From assembly GCF_013186535.1 (NCBI RefSeq), contig NZ_JABMCZ010000002.1:1240001-1304000 (forward strand): a stretch of DNA of 64,000 bases. Reading direction: 5' to 3'. The notes under the pieces are model-generated. The model did no database searches. It worked only from the letters and a program-made list of their open reading frames with translations, and was not told the origin of the DNA. Made by a program: the position numbers and the translations under genes. Shown here piece after piece: positions 22,910 to 30,668 of this stretch. The stretch is from Nocardia terpenica. GTDB lineage: Bacteria > Actinomycetota > Actinomycetes > Mycobacteriales > Mycobacteriaceae. Numbering within the stretch: the stretch's first letter is position 1; each line of letters opens with the position of its first letter.

Positions 22910-24579
22910 CGACGGAAGCCGAGGCGGGGGTGGGTCCCGGCCAAAAGCATGCCGGGAACAAGGAAATGGACGGCACGGCCGGAAACAAGGGAGTGGACCG
23001 CTCGGCGGAGAACATGGAAGCGGGCCAGTCAGCCGTGGACATGAAAGTGAGTCATCCGGCCGAGAGCGTGGAAGTGGACCGTTCGGCCGGGAACTCGGAG
23101 GTGGGTCGCCCGGAGAGTGGGGCGGGGGGGTTGGCTCGGGTGTGGTGCTGGTTGCAGCGGCGGGTTGGGCTGGGGGCGGCGGGGTTTGTGGTGGTGGCCG
23201 GGGTGTTCGGGGTGATTTTCTCCGTTGTGACGCCGCCGTTTTGGGGGCATGACGAGATTACGCAGTTCGGGCGGGCGTATCAGGTGGCGCAGGGTGGGTT
23301 TCTGCCGGAGCGGATCGCCGATGATCGCGGTGTTTCCTACGGGGGCGATATTCCGCTGAGCATCGACGGGCTGATGGGGTACGCGTTCGGGGATTACAAC
23401 CGCAAGCCGGTCGAACCGGAGAGGTTCGCGGCCGATCCGGTGGCCTATCGCCTGCTCGGGTCCGCGCCGGTGACCTCGGCGACCAAGCCGATGTGGTTCA
23501 CCAATACCGCCGCCTATTCGCCGATCCCGTATGTGCCTGCGGCCGTGGGCATTCGGCTGTCCGAGGCGTTCGGGCTGAATGTGGGCGCGACGGTGCAGCT
23601 GACCCGGATCGCCGGGCTGGTGGCCTATCTGCTCGTGGTCGGTTTCGCGCTGCGGGCGCTGCGCGGATTCCGGATCCAGTGGCTGGCGTTCACGGTGGCG
23701 GTGCTGCCCATCGCGCTGTTCCAGGCCGGGACGGTCACCGCCGACACCATGACCAACGCGCTCGCCCTGCTGGTGTCCTGCCTGCTGGTGAAGGGCCTGT
23801 TCCTGGGCGCCCGACTGTCCCGGGTGGAGACCGCGGCAGCACTCGCCGCAACCGTTGCGCTACCGCTCAGCAAGCCGACCTACGTGCTGCTGGCCATGCT
23901 GGTGGCGCTGATTCCGGCCCGGCAGTACGGATTCCGGAACTGGCTGCGCTGGATTCCGTGGATCGGCGCGGTGCTCGGCGCGGGACTGTTCGCGGCGTGG
24001 ATGAAGGTCGCCGCGCCGACCGGGGACGGCATGGGCCTGATGCGGCCACCGGCGCAATGGCATTCGGTGCGGCCGGGCGACCAGCTGCACGGCATCCTGA
24101 GCCACCCCGGGCATTTCCTGTCGGTCTTCACCGACAGCATCTGGTATCGCGATCAGCGCTGGTTCACCCAGTTCTTCGGCGAGCTCGGATTCGCGTACAT
24201 CGATGTGCCCGCGGTGTCGATTCTGGCCTGCCTGCTGGCATTCGCCGTCGCCGTGGGCATGGCCGAACGGCTGACGGGCGACCGGTGGCGGACGATCGTG
24301 GTGGCGCTGACGGTGCTGGCGAGCGTCGCGATGATCTATGTGACGCTGTACATGTCGTTCTCGCCGGTCGACTACTACCTGGTCGACGGGGTGCAGGGGC
24401 GGTACTTCGTGCCGCTGGCGGTCGTGGCCTTCGCGGTGCTGCTGCGGTGGATGCCGCTGCGGCTCACCAATACTCGCGGGGTGACGCCGGTGCGGGGGCC
24501 TGCGATCGCGGTTGTGGTTGCGACTGTGGTGGCGTTGGTGGCGGCGGTGGCGAAGTACCACTTCATGGTCTGGGGTTGA
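22906..24579 (+). CDS. DUF2142-type membrane protein with repeat-derived N-terminus
   Basis: A 557-residue polytopic protein with about ten hydrophobic segments from residue ~85. PPFWGHDEITQFGRAYQVAQ and DGVQGRYFVPLAVVA are typical of DUF2142 proteins, relatives of GT-C glycosyltransferases. The first ~70 residues are unusual: GPGQKHAGNKEMDGTAGN and onward is encoded by a hairpin repeat (22934-22959) followed by five 27-bp tandem units. This hydrophilic tail is not part of the family fold. ATG 22906 overlaps the stop of the upstream glycosyltransferase; a later start downstream of the repeats is possible. Confidence 0.75.
   Translation: MTTEAEAGVGPGQKHAGNKEMDGTAGNKGVDRSAENMEAGQSAVDMKVSHPAESVEVDRSAGNSEVGRPESGAGGLARVWCWLQRRVGLGAAGFVVVAGVFGVIFSVVTPPFWGHDEITQFGRAYQVAQGGFLPERIADDRGVSYGGDIPLSIDGLMGYAFGDYNRKPVEPERFAADPVAYRLLGSAPVTSATKPMWFTNTAAYSPIPYVPAAVGIRLSEAFGLNVGATVQLTRIAGLVAYLLVVGFALRALRGFRIQWLAFTVAVLPIALFQAGTVTADTMTNALALLVSCLLVKGLFLGARLSRVETAAALAATVALPLSKPTYVLLAMLVALIPARQYGFRNWLRWIPWIGAVLGAGLFAAWMKVAAPTGDGMGLMRPPAQWHSVRPGDQLHGILSHPGHFLSVFTDSIWYRDQRWFTQFFGELGFAYIDVPAVSILACLLAFAVAVGMAERLTGDRWRTIVVALTVLASVAMIYVTLYMSFSPVDYYLVDGVQGRYFVPLAVVAFAVLLRWMPLRLTNTRGVTPVRGPAIAVVVATVVALVAAVAKYHFMVWG
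22934..23112 (+). repeat. hairpin repeat plus five 27-bp units inside a gene
   Basis: Hairpin at 22934-22959 followed by units starting at 22960, 22987, 23014, 23041 and 23068, each 27 bp, and a partial sixth. The units diverge (for example GCACGGCCGGAAAC, then GTTCGGCCGGGAAC) but keep exact 27-bp length, so the reading frame is preserved. Confidence 0.75.
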
Positions 24580-24591
24580 GTTCACCGCCTT

Positions 24592-24725
24592 GATTCCGGC
24601 GTGCTTTTGGCCGGAATCTCAGTGGGTCCCGGCCAAAAGCACGCCGGGACCAGAGGAGGGGAAGCACGCCGGGACCAAAGGAGGGAAGCGTGCCGGGACC
24701 AAAGGAAGGGAAGCACGCCGGGACC
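24592..24725. repeat. hairpin repeat pair with tandem half-units, convergent junction
   Basis: An inverted hairpin at 24592-24618 and a forward hairpin at 24626-24650, then three right-half units of 24-25 bp ending GCCGGGAC. It fills the gap between two convergent genes (stops at 24579 and 24746) and may terminate both. Confidence 0.8.
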
Positions 24726-24745
24726 AAGGCTGGGAACGTGGGCGG

Positions 24746-25747
24746 CTACAGGACCTTTTCCCCCGCGGCCACATAAGCGCTCTCCGTGGCGGCTTTCTGT
24801 GGGCGCCACCAGGATTCGTTGTCGCGGTACCACTGGATTGTCGCGGCCAGTCCGGCGCGGAAGTCGCGATACCTTGGCTCCCAGCCCAATTCGGTGCGCA
24901 GGAGGGTGGGGTCTATGGCGTAGCGCTGGTCGTGGCCGGGGCGGTCGGTGACGTGGTCGAAATCGTCTGTGGGGCGGCCGAATTCGGCGAGTAGCTGCTG
25001 GACGACGGATTTGTTGTCGAGTTCGCCGTTCGCGCCGATCAGATACGTCTGCCCGATGCGGCCGCGCTCCAGGACGGCCCAGACCGCGCGATTGTGGTCG
25101 TCGACGTGGATCCAGTCCCGAATCTGATGTCCGGCCCCGTACAGCCGCGGGCGCACCCCGTCGATCAGATTGGTGATCTGGCGCGGAATGAACTTCTCCA
25201 CGTGCTGATAGGGCCCGTAGTTGTTGCTGCAGTTGGAGATCGTCGCGCGCACCCCGAACGAGCGCACCCAGGCCCGGACCAGCAGGTCGCTGGACGCCTT
25301 GGACGCGGAGTACGGACTCGACGGGTTGTACGGGGTGGTCTCGGTGAACGCCGGATCGTCCGGCTCGAGGTCGCCGTACACCTCGTCGGTGGAGATGTGG
25401 TGGTAGCGCACATCGTGTTCGCGCACCGCCTGCAACAGCGCGAAGGTGCCGACGATATTGGTCTGCACGAACGGCCACGGCTGGGCCAGCGAATTGTCGT
25501 TGTGCGATTCGGCGGCGAAGTGCACCACCGCGTCGGCGTCGGCGACGAGCCGGTTCACCAGCTCGGCGTCGGCGACATCGCCGTGCACGAAGTCGATCCG
25601 GTCGGCGACCGGGTCGAGCGAGGCCCGATTACCGGCGTAGGTGAGCGCATCGAGCACCACGACGCGGGTGTCGGGCCGCTCGGTGACGGTCTGATGGACG
25701 AAGTTGGCGCCGATGAACCCGGCGCCGCCGGTTACGAGCAGTCGCAC
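24746..25747 (-). CDS. rmlB: dTDP-glucose 4,6-dehydratase RmlB
   Basis: A 333-residue extended SDR. It has TGGAGFIGANF (NAD binding), HFAAESHNDNS, the catalytic STDEVYGD and YSASKASSD (Tyr/Lys), and GAGHQIRDWIHVDDH. It converts dTDP-glucose to the 4-keto-6-deoxy sugar, the second step to dTDP-rhamnose. I start at GTG 25747 (VRLLVTGG) because TAGGGT lies 8 nt upstream and this is the usual N-terminus; ATG 25753 adds two residues. It is separated from rmlA-rmlC by 3.3 kb. Confidence 0.92.
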   Translation of the reverse strand: MRLLVTGGAGFIGANFVHQTVTERPDTRVVVLDALTYAGNRASLDPVADRIDFVHGDVADAELVNRLVADADAVVHFAAESHNDNSLAQPWPFVQTNIVGTFALLQAVREHDVRYHHISTDEVYGDLEPDDPAFTETTPYNPSSPYSASKASSDLLVRAWVRSFGVRATISNCSNNYGPYQHVEKFIPRQITNLIDGVRPRLYGAGHQIRDWIHVDDHNRAVWAVLERGRIGQTYLIGANGELDNKSVVQQLLAEFGRPTDDFDHVTDRPGHDQRYAIDPTLLRTELGWEPRYRDFRAGLAATIQWYRDNESWWRPQKAATESAYVAAGEKVL

Positions 25748-25755
25748 GACCATCA

Positions 25756-25761
25756 ACCCTA
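25756..25761 (-). promoter_or_regulatory. -10 box, leaderless type (rmlB)
   Basis: TAGGGT on the minus strand, 8 nt before the GTG at 25747. Confidence 0.45.
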
Positions 25762-25825
25762 TCGTCCCCCGCCGGGCGGCCGGACCGTTCCGCACCGAAG
25801 CTAGGAGAATGCCTCGCATCGGCAC

Positions 25826-26179
25826 GGTCCGGAATGCGCGATTACACCAAGGCGTTACCGTTCGGAAATAATATCCGAAGCGGGCCTTGATAATTCACAT
25901 TCGCTATCAGGCGACGCAGATCATCGTGCGGCCGAAAAACAGCCCTCCCGGTCGGTGACCTTACTCACAGGGAATCACGGCGATCTCACCGGCCGCAAGG
26001 CTGTCGAAACCGTGGAAACCCCATGCACACTGCGTGTTTCCGATACCTGACGGTCGGCAAGGACGCAATGGTGAACAAGAATTGAATGAACGGTCACGGC
26101 AGGTTCACCGCACGTTAGCTGATCTGGATTTCGATTCATACGTCCCCCTCTGAACCACTCCTACCGAGGTTCCACAAAA
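25826..26179. other. regulatory gap before the tandem secreted proteins
   Basis: About 350 bp, locally AT-richer, with no supported gene. A dyad TTCGGA/TCCGAA lies at 25861-25879 around AATAATA. The last ~70 bp resemble the region upstream of the second secreted protein (shared GATTTCGATTC-like and GGTCC-like segments), suggesting duplicated promoters. Confidence 0.4.
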
Positions 26180-26884
26180 ATGCTGATGAGGAAATTCGCC
26201 GCGACGTCGGTCATGCTGATCGCCGCGCTCGGCGTGACGGCCGGTACCGCGAACGCGGCCCCGGCCGACGATGCCGGTGCCGTGAACTACAAGGCCACGA
26301 CGACCGACAAGTCGACGATCATCCAGACCGATGCCGGGTCGTTGGATGTCGAGAACGGTGTCTTCAAGATCAAGGCGGCCAATGGGGCGACCCTCGCGGG
26401 CACCGACCTGAAGTTCCGTGTGGATGATTTCGAGTTCCCGATCGCGGCCGATATCGCCGGTCGCACCGCGACGCTGACCCCGCAGTTCGATCTGGCGCAC
26501 GCGGTCTACAAGCCGGTGGATCTGCCCTATCAGGACACCGCGCCGTGGAAGACCCCCTACGACCGCGAACAGGCCGCCTGGAACCGGATGAAGGACACCA
26601 TCGCCACCGGCGCCACCATCGGCACCCTGATCGGCGGACTCGGCGGCGGCGCCGTCGGCTGCGTCCTGGGCGGCATCGCCGGTGCCACGGTGGCCACCGC
26701 CGCGATCGTCGGTCTGTTCGGTGCATTTGTTCCGGCGGCCGTGATCGGCTGCCTCGGCGGGATCATCGCTGTGGGCGCGCTGGGCACCCTGGCGGGCCAG
26801 TTGCTGGTGACCGCCCCGGTGGCTATCGCCGCTGCGGTGCAGTACTTCACGACGATCAACGCGCCGTTCACCCCGGCCAAGTAA
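26180..26884 (+). CDS. secreted glycine-zipper protein, copy 1
   Basis: A 234-residue protein with a signal peptide (MLMRKFAATSVMLIAALGV, cleavage after ANA near residue 28). A beta-rich domain (~30-120; KFRVDDFEFPIAADIAGRTA) and DTAPWKTPYDREQAAWNRMK are followed by three Gly/Ala-rich hydrophobic stretches (IGTLIGGLGGGAVGCVLGG and two more) with GxxxG spacing that could insert in a membrane. I recognise a Nocardia/Rhodococcus-type family (possibly DUF8020) but no function. A tandem paralogue follows. A strong hairpin terminates it. Confidence 0.7.
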   Translation: MLMRKFAATSVMLIAALGVTAGTANAAPADDAGAVNYKATTTDKSTIIQTDAGSLDVENGVFKIKAANGATLAGTDLKFRVDDFEFPIAADIAGRTATLTPQFDLAHAVYKPVDLPYQDTAPWKTPYDREQAAWNRMKDTIATGATIGTLIGGLGGGAVGCVLGGIAGATVATAAIVGLFGAFVPAAVIGCLGGIIAVGALGTLAGQLLVTAPVAIAAAVQYFTTINAPFTPAK

Positions 26885-26924
26885 TTCGCTTCGCGCCGAG
26901 GACCTTTCGGCGCTCCGGCGACAC

Positions 26925-26956
26925 AGCGCCCGCCCGGCGACAGTCGGGCGGGCGCT
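26925..26956 (+). terminator. 12-bp perfect hairpin
   Basis: AGCGCCCGCCCG (26925-26936) pairs with CGGGCGGGCGCT (26945-26956) around an 8-nt loop, followed by TCAGTCTCG. It lies 40 bp after the stop of copy 1. Confidence 0.7.
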
Positions 26957-27075
26957 TCAGTCTCGCAATCTTCCGGCTAATATTCACAAACCGGACATCA
27001 TTACGGCACTTTCCGTTCGTCGGCTCCGGTTTCGATTCGTCGGTCCCTATTTGACCGTCGATCGAGGACCGAAGA

Positions 27076-27783
27076 ATGCTGATGAGGAAATTCGCCGCGA
27101 CGTCGGCGCTGCTGATCGCCGCGCTCGGAGTCTCGGCGGGCGCCGTGCACGCCGAGCCCACCGACGCCCCCGTGCACTACAAGGCGACGGCCACCGATAC
27201 CGCCGCCGTCCTCCAGATCGACGGCGGCTCGATGGCCGTCGAGGACGGGGCCTTCAAGATCAAGTCTGCCCGGGGCGCCACCCTGGCCGGGACCGAACTG
27301 AAGTTCCGCGTGGACGATTTCGAGTTCCCGGTCGCCGCGGACATCACCGGCCGCACCGCCACCCTGACCCCGCGGCTCGACCTGGCGCACGCGGTCTACA
27401 AGCCGGTGGACCTCCCGTTCCAGAACACCGCGCCGTGGAAGACCCCCTACGACCGCGAGCAGGCCGCCTGGAACCGCATGAAGGACACCATCAGCCTGGG
27501 CGCGACCGTCGGCACCCTGGTCGGTGGCCTCGGCGGCGGCGCGGTCGGCTGCGCCCTGGGCGCCATTGCCGTCGGCACCGGCGCGACCCTGGCCACCGGC
27601 GTCATCGGCGGCCTGTTCTCCTTCCTGCCCGGCGCGGCCGTCGGCTGCCTCGTCGGCGCGGCCGCCATGGGCGCGCTGGGCGTCCTGGCCGGACAGCTGC
27701 TGGTGACGGCCCCCGTGGCGATCGTTGCCGCCGTACAGTACTTCACCACGGTCGGTCAGCCTTTCGTGGCGGCTCCGAAGTAG
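27076..27783 (+). CDS. secreted glycine-zipper protein, copy 2
   Basis: A 235-residue paralogue of the gene at 26180, nearly identical over the signal peptide (MLMRKFAATSALLIAALGV) and in KFRVDDFEFPVAADITGRTA and NTAPWKTPYDREQAAWNRMK, but diverged in the first mature residues and in the glycine-zipper helices. Each copy has its own upstream region and terminator, so they are a tandem duplication rather than an operon. Probably exported and membrane- or envelope-associated; function unknown. Confidence 0.7.
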   Translation: MLMRKFAATSALLIAALGVSAGAVHAEPTDAPVHYKATATDTAAVLQIDGGSMAVEDGAFKIKSARGATLAGTELKFRVDDFEFPVAADITGRTATLTPRLDLAHAVYKPVDLPFQNTAPWKTPYDREQAAWNRMKDTISLGATVGTLVGGLGGGAVGCALGAIAVGTGATLATGVIGGLFSFLPGAAVGCLVGAAAMGALGVLAGQLLVTAPVAIVAAVQYFTTVGQPFVAAPK

Positions 27784-27817
27784 GCGCGGATCGGTAAGTC
27801 CCGCAAGGGTTTACGGC

Positions 27818-27851
27818 AGCACCCCCGCTCAGTGATCTGCGCGGGGGTGCT
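27818..27851. terminator. 11-bp perfect hairpin with T-tract
   Basis: AGCACCCCCGC (27818-27828) pairs with GCGGGGGTGCT (27841-27851), followed by TTC. It lies between the plus-strand copy 2 and the convergent esterase, and could serve both. Confidence 0.75.
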
Positions 27852-27878
27852 TTCAATCGGGCTCTATCTACGCATCGC

Positions 27879-28883
27879 TCATGCCGTGCGGGCCACCGAC
27901 GCCGATTCGACTCTCGCCCGGACGAATCGGGCCACCCGGGCGAGGGCGGCTCGGCTTTCCGGCAGGGCGGGCATGATGCTCATGAAGGCGTGGACCTGGC
28001 CGCGCCACAGTTCCAGGGAGTTCGGGACGCCCGCGGCGGTGAGGCGGTCGGACATGAGTTCGCAGTCGTAGCGCAGTAATTCGTCTTCGCCGACTATGAG
28101 CAGGGCCGGGGGAAGGGTTGCCAGTGCGCCGTTGACCGGGGAGAGGGTCGGGTCCAGGCGGTGGTCCGTCTCGGCGCCGAAGCGGACCATCCGGCGGACG
28201 GCCGACATCGGGATGTAGGCGTCGCGGGTGACGTTCACGTAGTCGCGCTTGGCGTGGTAGTCCAGGTCCAGCAAGGGGGACAGGCCGACCAGTCCGGCGG
28301 GCGCGGGCAGGCCCTCGCACACCGCGCGCAGTGCGGTGGCGAAGGTGAGGTAGCCGCCCGCGGAGTCACCGGCGAAGACGATGCGGGCGGGGTCCGCGCC
28401 GTGCCGCAGCAGCCAGCGATAGGCGGTCAGGCAGTCCTCGACCGAACCCGCGATGGGGGTCGACGGGAGCTGGCGGTATTCGACGTTCACCACCGGCAGC
28501 CCGGTGCGTCGGGCCAGGCTGGCCGCGATCGGCCGGTGCGAATCCAGGCCGCAGAGGAAGAAGCCGCCGCCGTGCATGTACATCACCGCGCCGTGCCGCA
28601 GCGCCCGGCGCGCGCCCGCGGGCCGCAGGATCTCCATCCGAAAACCACTCAGCCGCACCTGTTCCCGCTCCACGCCGCGCGGCTGCGGGCGCAATCGGGC
28701 CAGGCCGTCGACGAATGTCCTGGCGAACGGCATGGTCAGCGGGTAGATCGGATAGCGGCGGATGACCGGGCCGACCACGCCCCGGCAGGCCAGCAGCAAT
28801 GCCTGCGAATGCAGGCTGATTCGATCGGGATTCACGACGGTGCCGGGGTCGTACCGGGTTTCGCCGACTGGAAGAGCCACCAT
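27879..28883 (-). CDS. alpha/beta hydrolase of the hormone-sensitive-lipase family
   Basis: A 334-residue esterase-like protein. The oxyanion motif MYMHGGGFF, nucleophile elbow FAGDSAGGY, acid in LIVGEDELLRYD and catalytic His in GQVHAFM make a complete HSL-type triad. Such enzymes hydrolyse short-chain esters or lipids. There is no signal peptide. The family often carries the His of HGGG as a hallmark, seen here. It is convergent with the secreted protein gene and shares the terminator. The substrate is unknown. Confidence 0.85.
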   Translation of the reverse strand: MVALPVGETRYDPGTVVNPDRISLHSQALLLACRGVVGPVIRRYPIYPLTMPFARTFVDGLARLRPQPRGVEREQVRLSGFRMEILRPAGARRALRHGAVMYMHGGGFFLCGLDSHRPIAASLARRTGLPVVNVEYRQLPSTPIAGSVEDCLTAYRWLLRHGADPARIVFAGDSAGGYLTFATALRAVCEGLPAPAGLVGLSPLLDLDYHAKRDYVNVTRDAYIPMSAVRRMVRFGAETDHRLDPTLSPVNGALATLPPALLIVGEDELLRYDCELMSDRLTAAGVPNSLELWRGQVHAFMSIMPALPESRAALARVARFVRARVESASVARTA

Positions 28884-29107
28884 CGCGCACCTACCTCACT
28901 CCGGCGCGCCGAACACGGCAACCGGAGCGGGTCGCGAGGCGTCGGCGCTGACATCTCACGCGGGTCTTTTCAGAAGACCACAGTGAAAGTGACCTACGCA
29001 ACAGGTATTCGCCCGATCGGCCCCCTGTCAAACCCCTGTGATCGTTTCGCGGTCGAGTCGGAACCTCGTCGAGCCCACGGCCGGTGCGACTGGCACACTT
29101 GCGTGAC

Positions 29108-29980
29108 ATGCGCGGAATCATCCTGGCGGGCGGGACCGGATCGCGGCTGCATCCGATCACGCGCGGCGTGAGCAAGCAGCTGGTCCCGGTATACGACAAA
29201 CCGATGGTGTACTACCCACTGTCGACACTCATGCTGGCCGGTATCCGGGACATCCTGGTGATCACCACGCCCGAGGACGCCGACTCCTTCCGGCGGCTGC
29301 TCGGCGACGGCGCCCGGTTCGGGCTGGCGCTGTCGTATGTGGTGCAGCCCGAGCCCGACGGGCTGGCGCAGGCGTTCGTGCTGGGTGCCGACCACATCGG
29401 TACCGGCTCGGCGGCGCTCGTGCTGGGCGACAATATCTTCCACGGCCCCGGGCTGGGCACCCGGCTGCGCCGCTTCCACGACATCGACGGCGGGGCGGTG
29501 TTCGCGTACTGGGTGTCGGATCCCTCCGCGTACGGCGTGATCGAATTCGCCGACGGGAAGGCCGTTTCCATCGAGGAGAAGCCCAAGCTGCCGCGCTCCA
29601 ACTACGCCATTCCGGGGCTGTACTTCTACGACAACGACGTGGTCGAGATCGCGCGCGGGCTGCGGCCCTCGGCGCGCGGGGAATACGAGATCACCGATAT
29701 CAACCGGGCCTATCTGGAACAGGGCCGGTTGCAGGTGAATGCGCTCGAACGCGGTACGGCGTGGCTGGATACCGGTACCTTCGATTCGCTGCTGGATGCC
29801 GCCAACTATGTGCGGACCATCGAGGAACGGCAGGGTCTGAAGATCGGGGTGCCCGAGGAGGTGGCCTGGCGCATGGGATTCATCGACGACGAACAGCTGT
29901 CCCGGCTGGCCGAACCGCTGGTGCGGTCCGGGTACGGCAGATACCTGCTCGGCCTGCTCGAGCGCGGACGGGATTGGTGA
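29108..29980 (+). CDS. rmlA: glucose-1-phosphate thymidylyltransferase RmlA
   Basis: A 290-residue nucleotidyltransferase with GIILAGGTGSRLHPITRGVS (nucleotide-binding), KQLVPVYDKPMVYYPL, LVLGDNIFHG and SIEEKPKLPRSNYAIPGLY. It forms dTDP-glucose from dTTP and glucose-1-phosphate and is usually inhibited by dTDP-rhamnose. I start at ATG 29108 (MRGIILAGG), the standard N-terminus; the frame extends 24 nt upstream. rmlC follows after 2 bp. Confidence 0.93.
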   Translation: MRGIILAGGTGSRLHPITRGVSKQLVPVYDKPMVYYPLSTLMLAGIRDILVITTPEDADSFRRLLGDGARFGLALSYVVQPEPDGLAQAFVLGADHIGTGSAALVLGDNIFHGPGLGTRLRRFHDIDGGAVFAYWVSDPSAYGVIEFADGKAVSIEEKPKLPRSNYAIPGLYFYDNDVVEIARGLRPSARGEYEITDINRAYLEQGRLQVNALERGTAWLDTGTFDSLLDAANYVRTIEERQGLKIGVPEEVAWRMGFIDDEQLSRLAEPLVRSGYGRYLLGLLERGRDW

Positions 29981-29982
29981 GC

Positions 29983-30543
29983 ATGCGGATTCGAGAGATG
30001 GCGGTGCCGGGCGCGTGGGAGTTCACGCCCGCCCTGCACGGCGACGAGCGCGGGGTGTTCGTCGAGACGTTCAAGGCGTCGGAGTTCGAGAAGGCGGTCG
30101 GGCGGACGTTCGATCTGCTGCAGGTCAACACCTCGACCTCGGCGGCGGGCGTGCTGCGCGGCATCCACTACACCGAGGATCCGCCGGGCCAGGCCAAGTA
30201 CGTGAGCTGCGTGCGCGGGGCGTTCCTGGACGTGGTGGTCGACCTGCGCCCGGGCTCACCGACCTTCGGCACCTGGGACAGCGCGGTCATCGACGACGTG
30301 GATCGACGCTCGGTCTTCCTGTCCGAGGGCCTGGGCCACGCCTTACTGGCGCTGGAGGACGACTCGACGGTCAACTATCTGTGCACGCTCGAATACACCC
30401 CCGAATACGACCGCGGCCTGGACGCTTTCGACCCGCAACTGGGGATCGACTGGCCGACGGTGGGTCGCGACGGGCGACCGCTGGTGTTCTCCCGGTCCCC
30501 GAAAGACGCTGCCGCGCCGCGATTGAGCTCGCTGAACTTTTGA
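29983..30543 (+). CDS. rmlC: dTDP-4-keto-6-deoxyglucose 3,5-epimerase RmlC
   Basis: A 186-residue cupin with GVFVETFKASEFEKAVG, the active-site GVLRGIHYTED (catalytic His), AKYVSCVRGAFLDVVVDLR and LSEGLGHALLALED. It epimerises C3 and C5 on the way to dTDP-rhamnose. It starts 2 bp after the rmlA stop, so the two are co-transcribed. The reductase RmlD is not in the window. A hairpin repeat and a 16-bp perfect hairpin follow. Confidence 0.92.
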   Translation: MRIREMAVPGAWEFTPALHGDERGVFVETFKASEFEKAVGRTFDLLQVNTSTSAAGVLRGIHYTEDPPGQAKYVSCVRGAFLDVVVDLRPGSPTFGTWDSAVIDDVDRRSVFLSEGLGHALLALEDDSTVNYLCTLEYTPEYDRGLDAFDPQLGIDWPTVGRDGRPLVFSRSPKDAAAPRLSSLNF

Positions 30544-30568
30544 TTCCGGCCAAGAGCATGCCGGAATG
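30542..30568 (+). repeat. hairpin repeat (family A), forward
   Basis: GATTCCGGC and GCCGGAATG around the loop CAAGAGCAT. It begins inside the rmlC stop codon. Confidence 0.7.
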
Positions 30569-30585
30569 ACGAATATGAATGCGAA

Positions 30586-30622
30586 AGCCGCGGTGGGCGA
30601 AGAATATTCGCCCACCGCGGCT
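30586..30622. terminator. 16-bp perfect hairpin
   Basis: AGCCGCGGTGGGCGAA (30586-30601) pairs perfectly with TTCGCCCACCGCGGCT (30607-30622) around a 5-nt loop. It lies between convergent rmlC and the MFS gene and is probably a bidirectional terminator. Confidence 0.8.
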
Positions 30623-30643
30623 CGGACTCCCCGTTAGTCGGTC

Positions 30644-30668
30644 ATCCCGGCATGTTTTTGGCCGGGAT
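30644..30668 (-). repeat. hairpin repeat (family A), inverted
   Basis: ATCCCGGC with GGCCGGGAT around CATGTTTTT, touching the stop codon of the minus-strand MFS gene. Together with the copy at 30542 it brackets the terminator. Confidence 0.7.
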
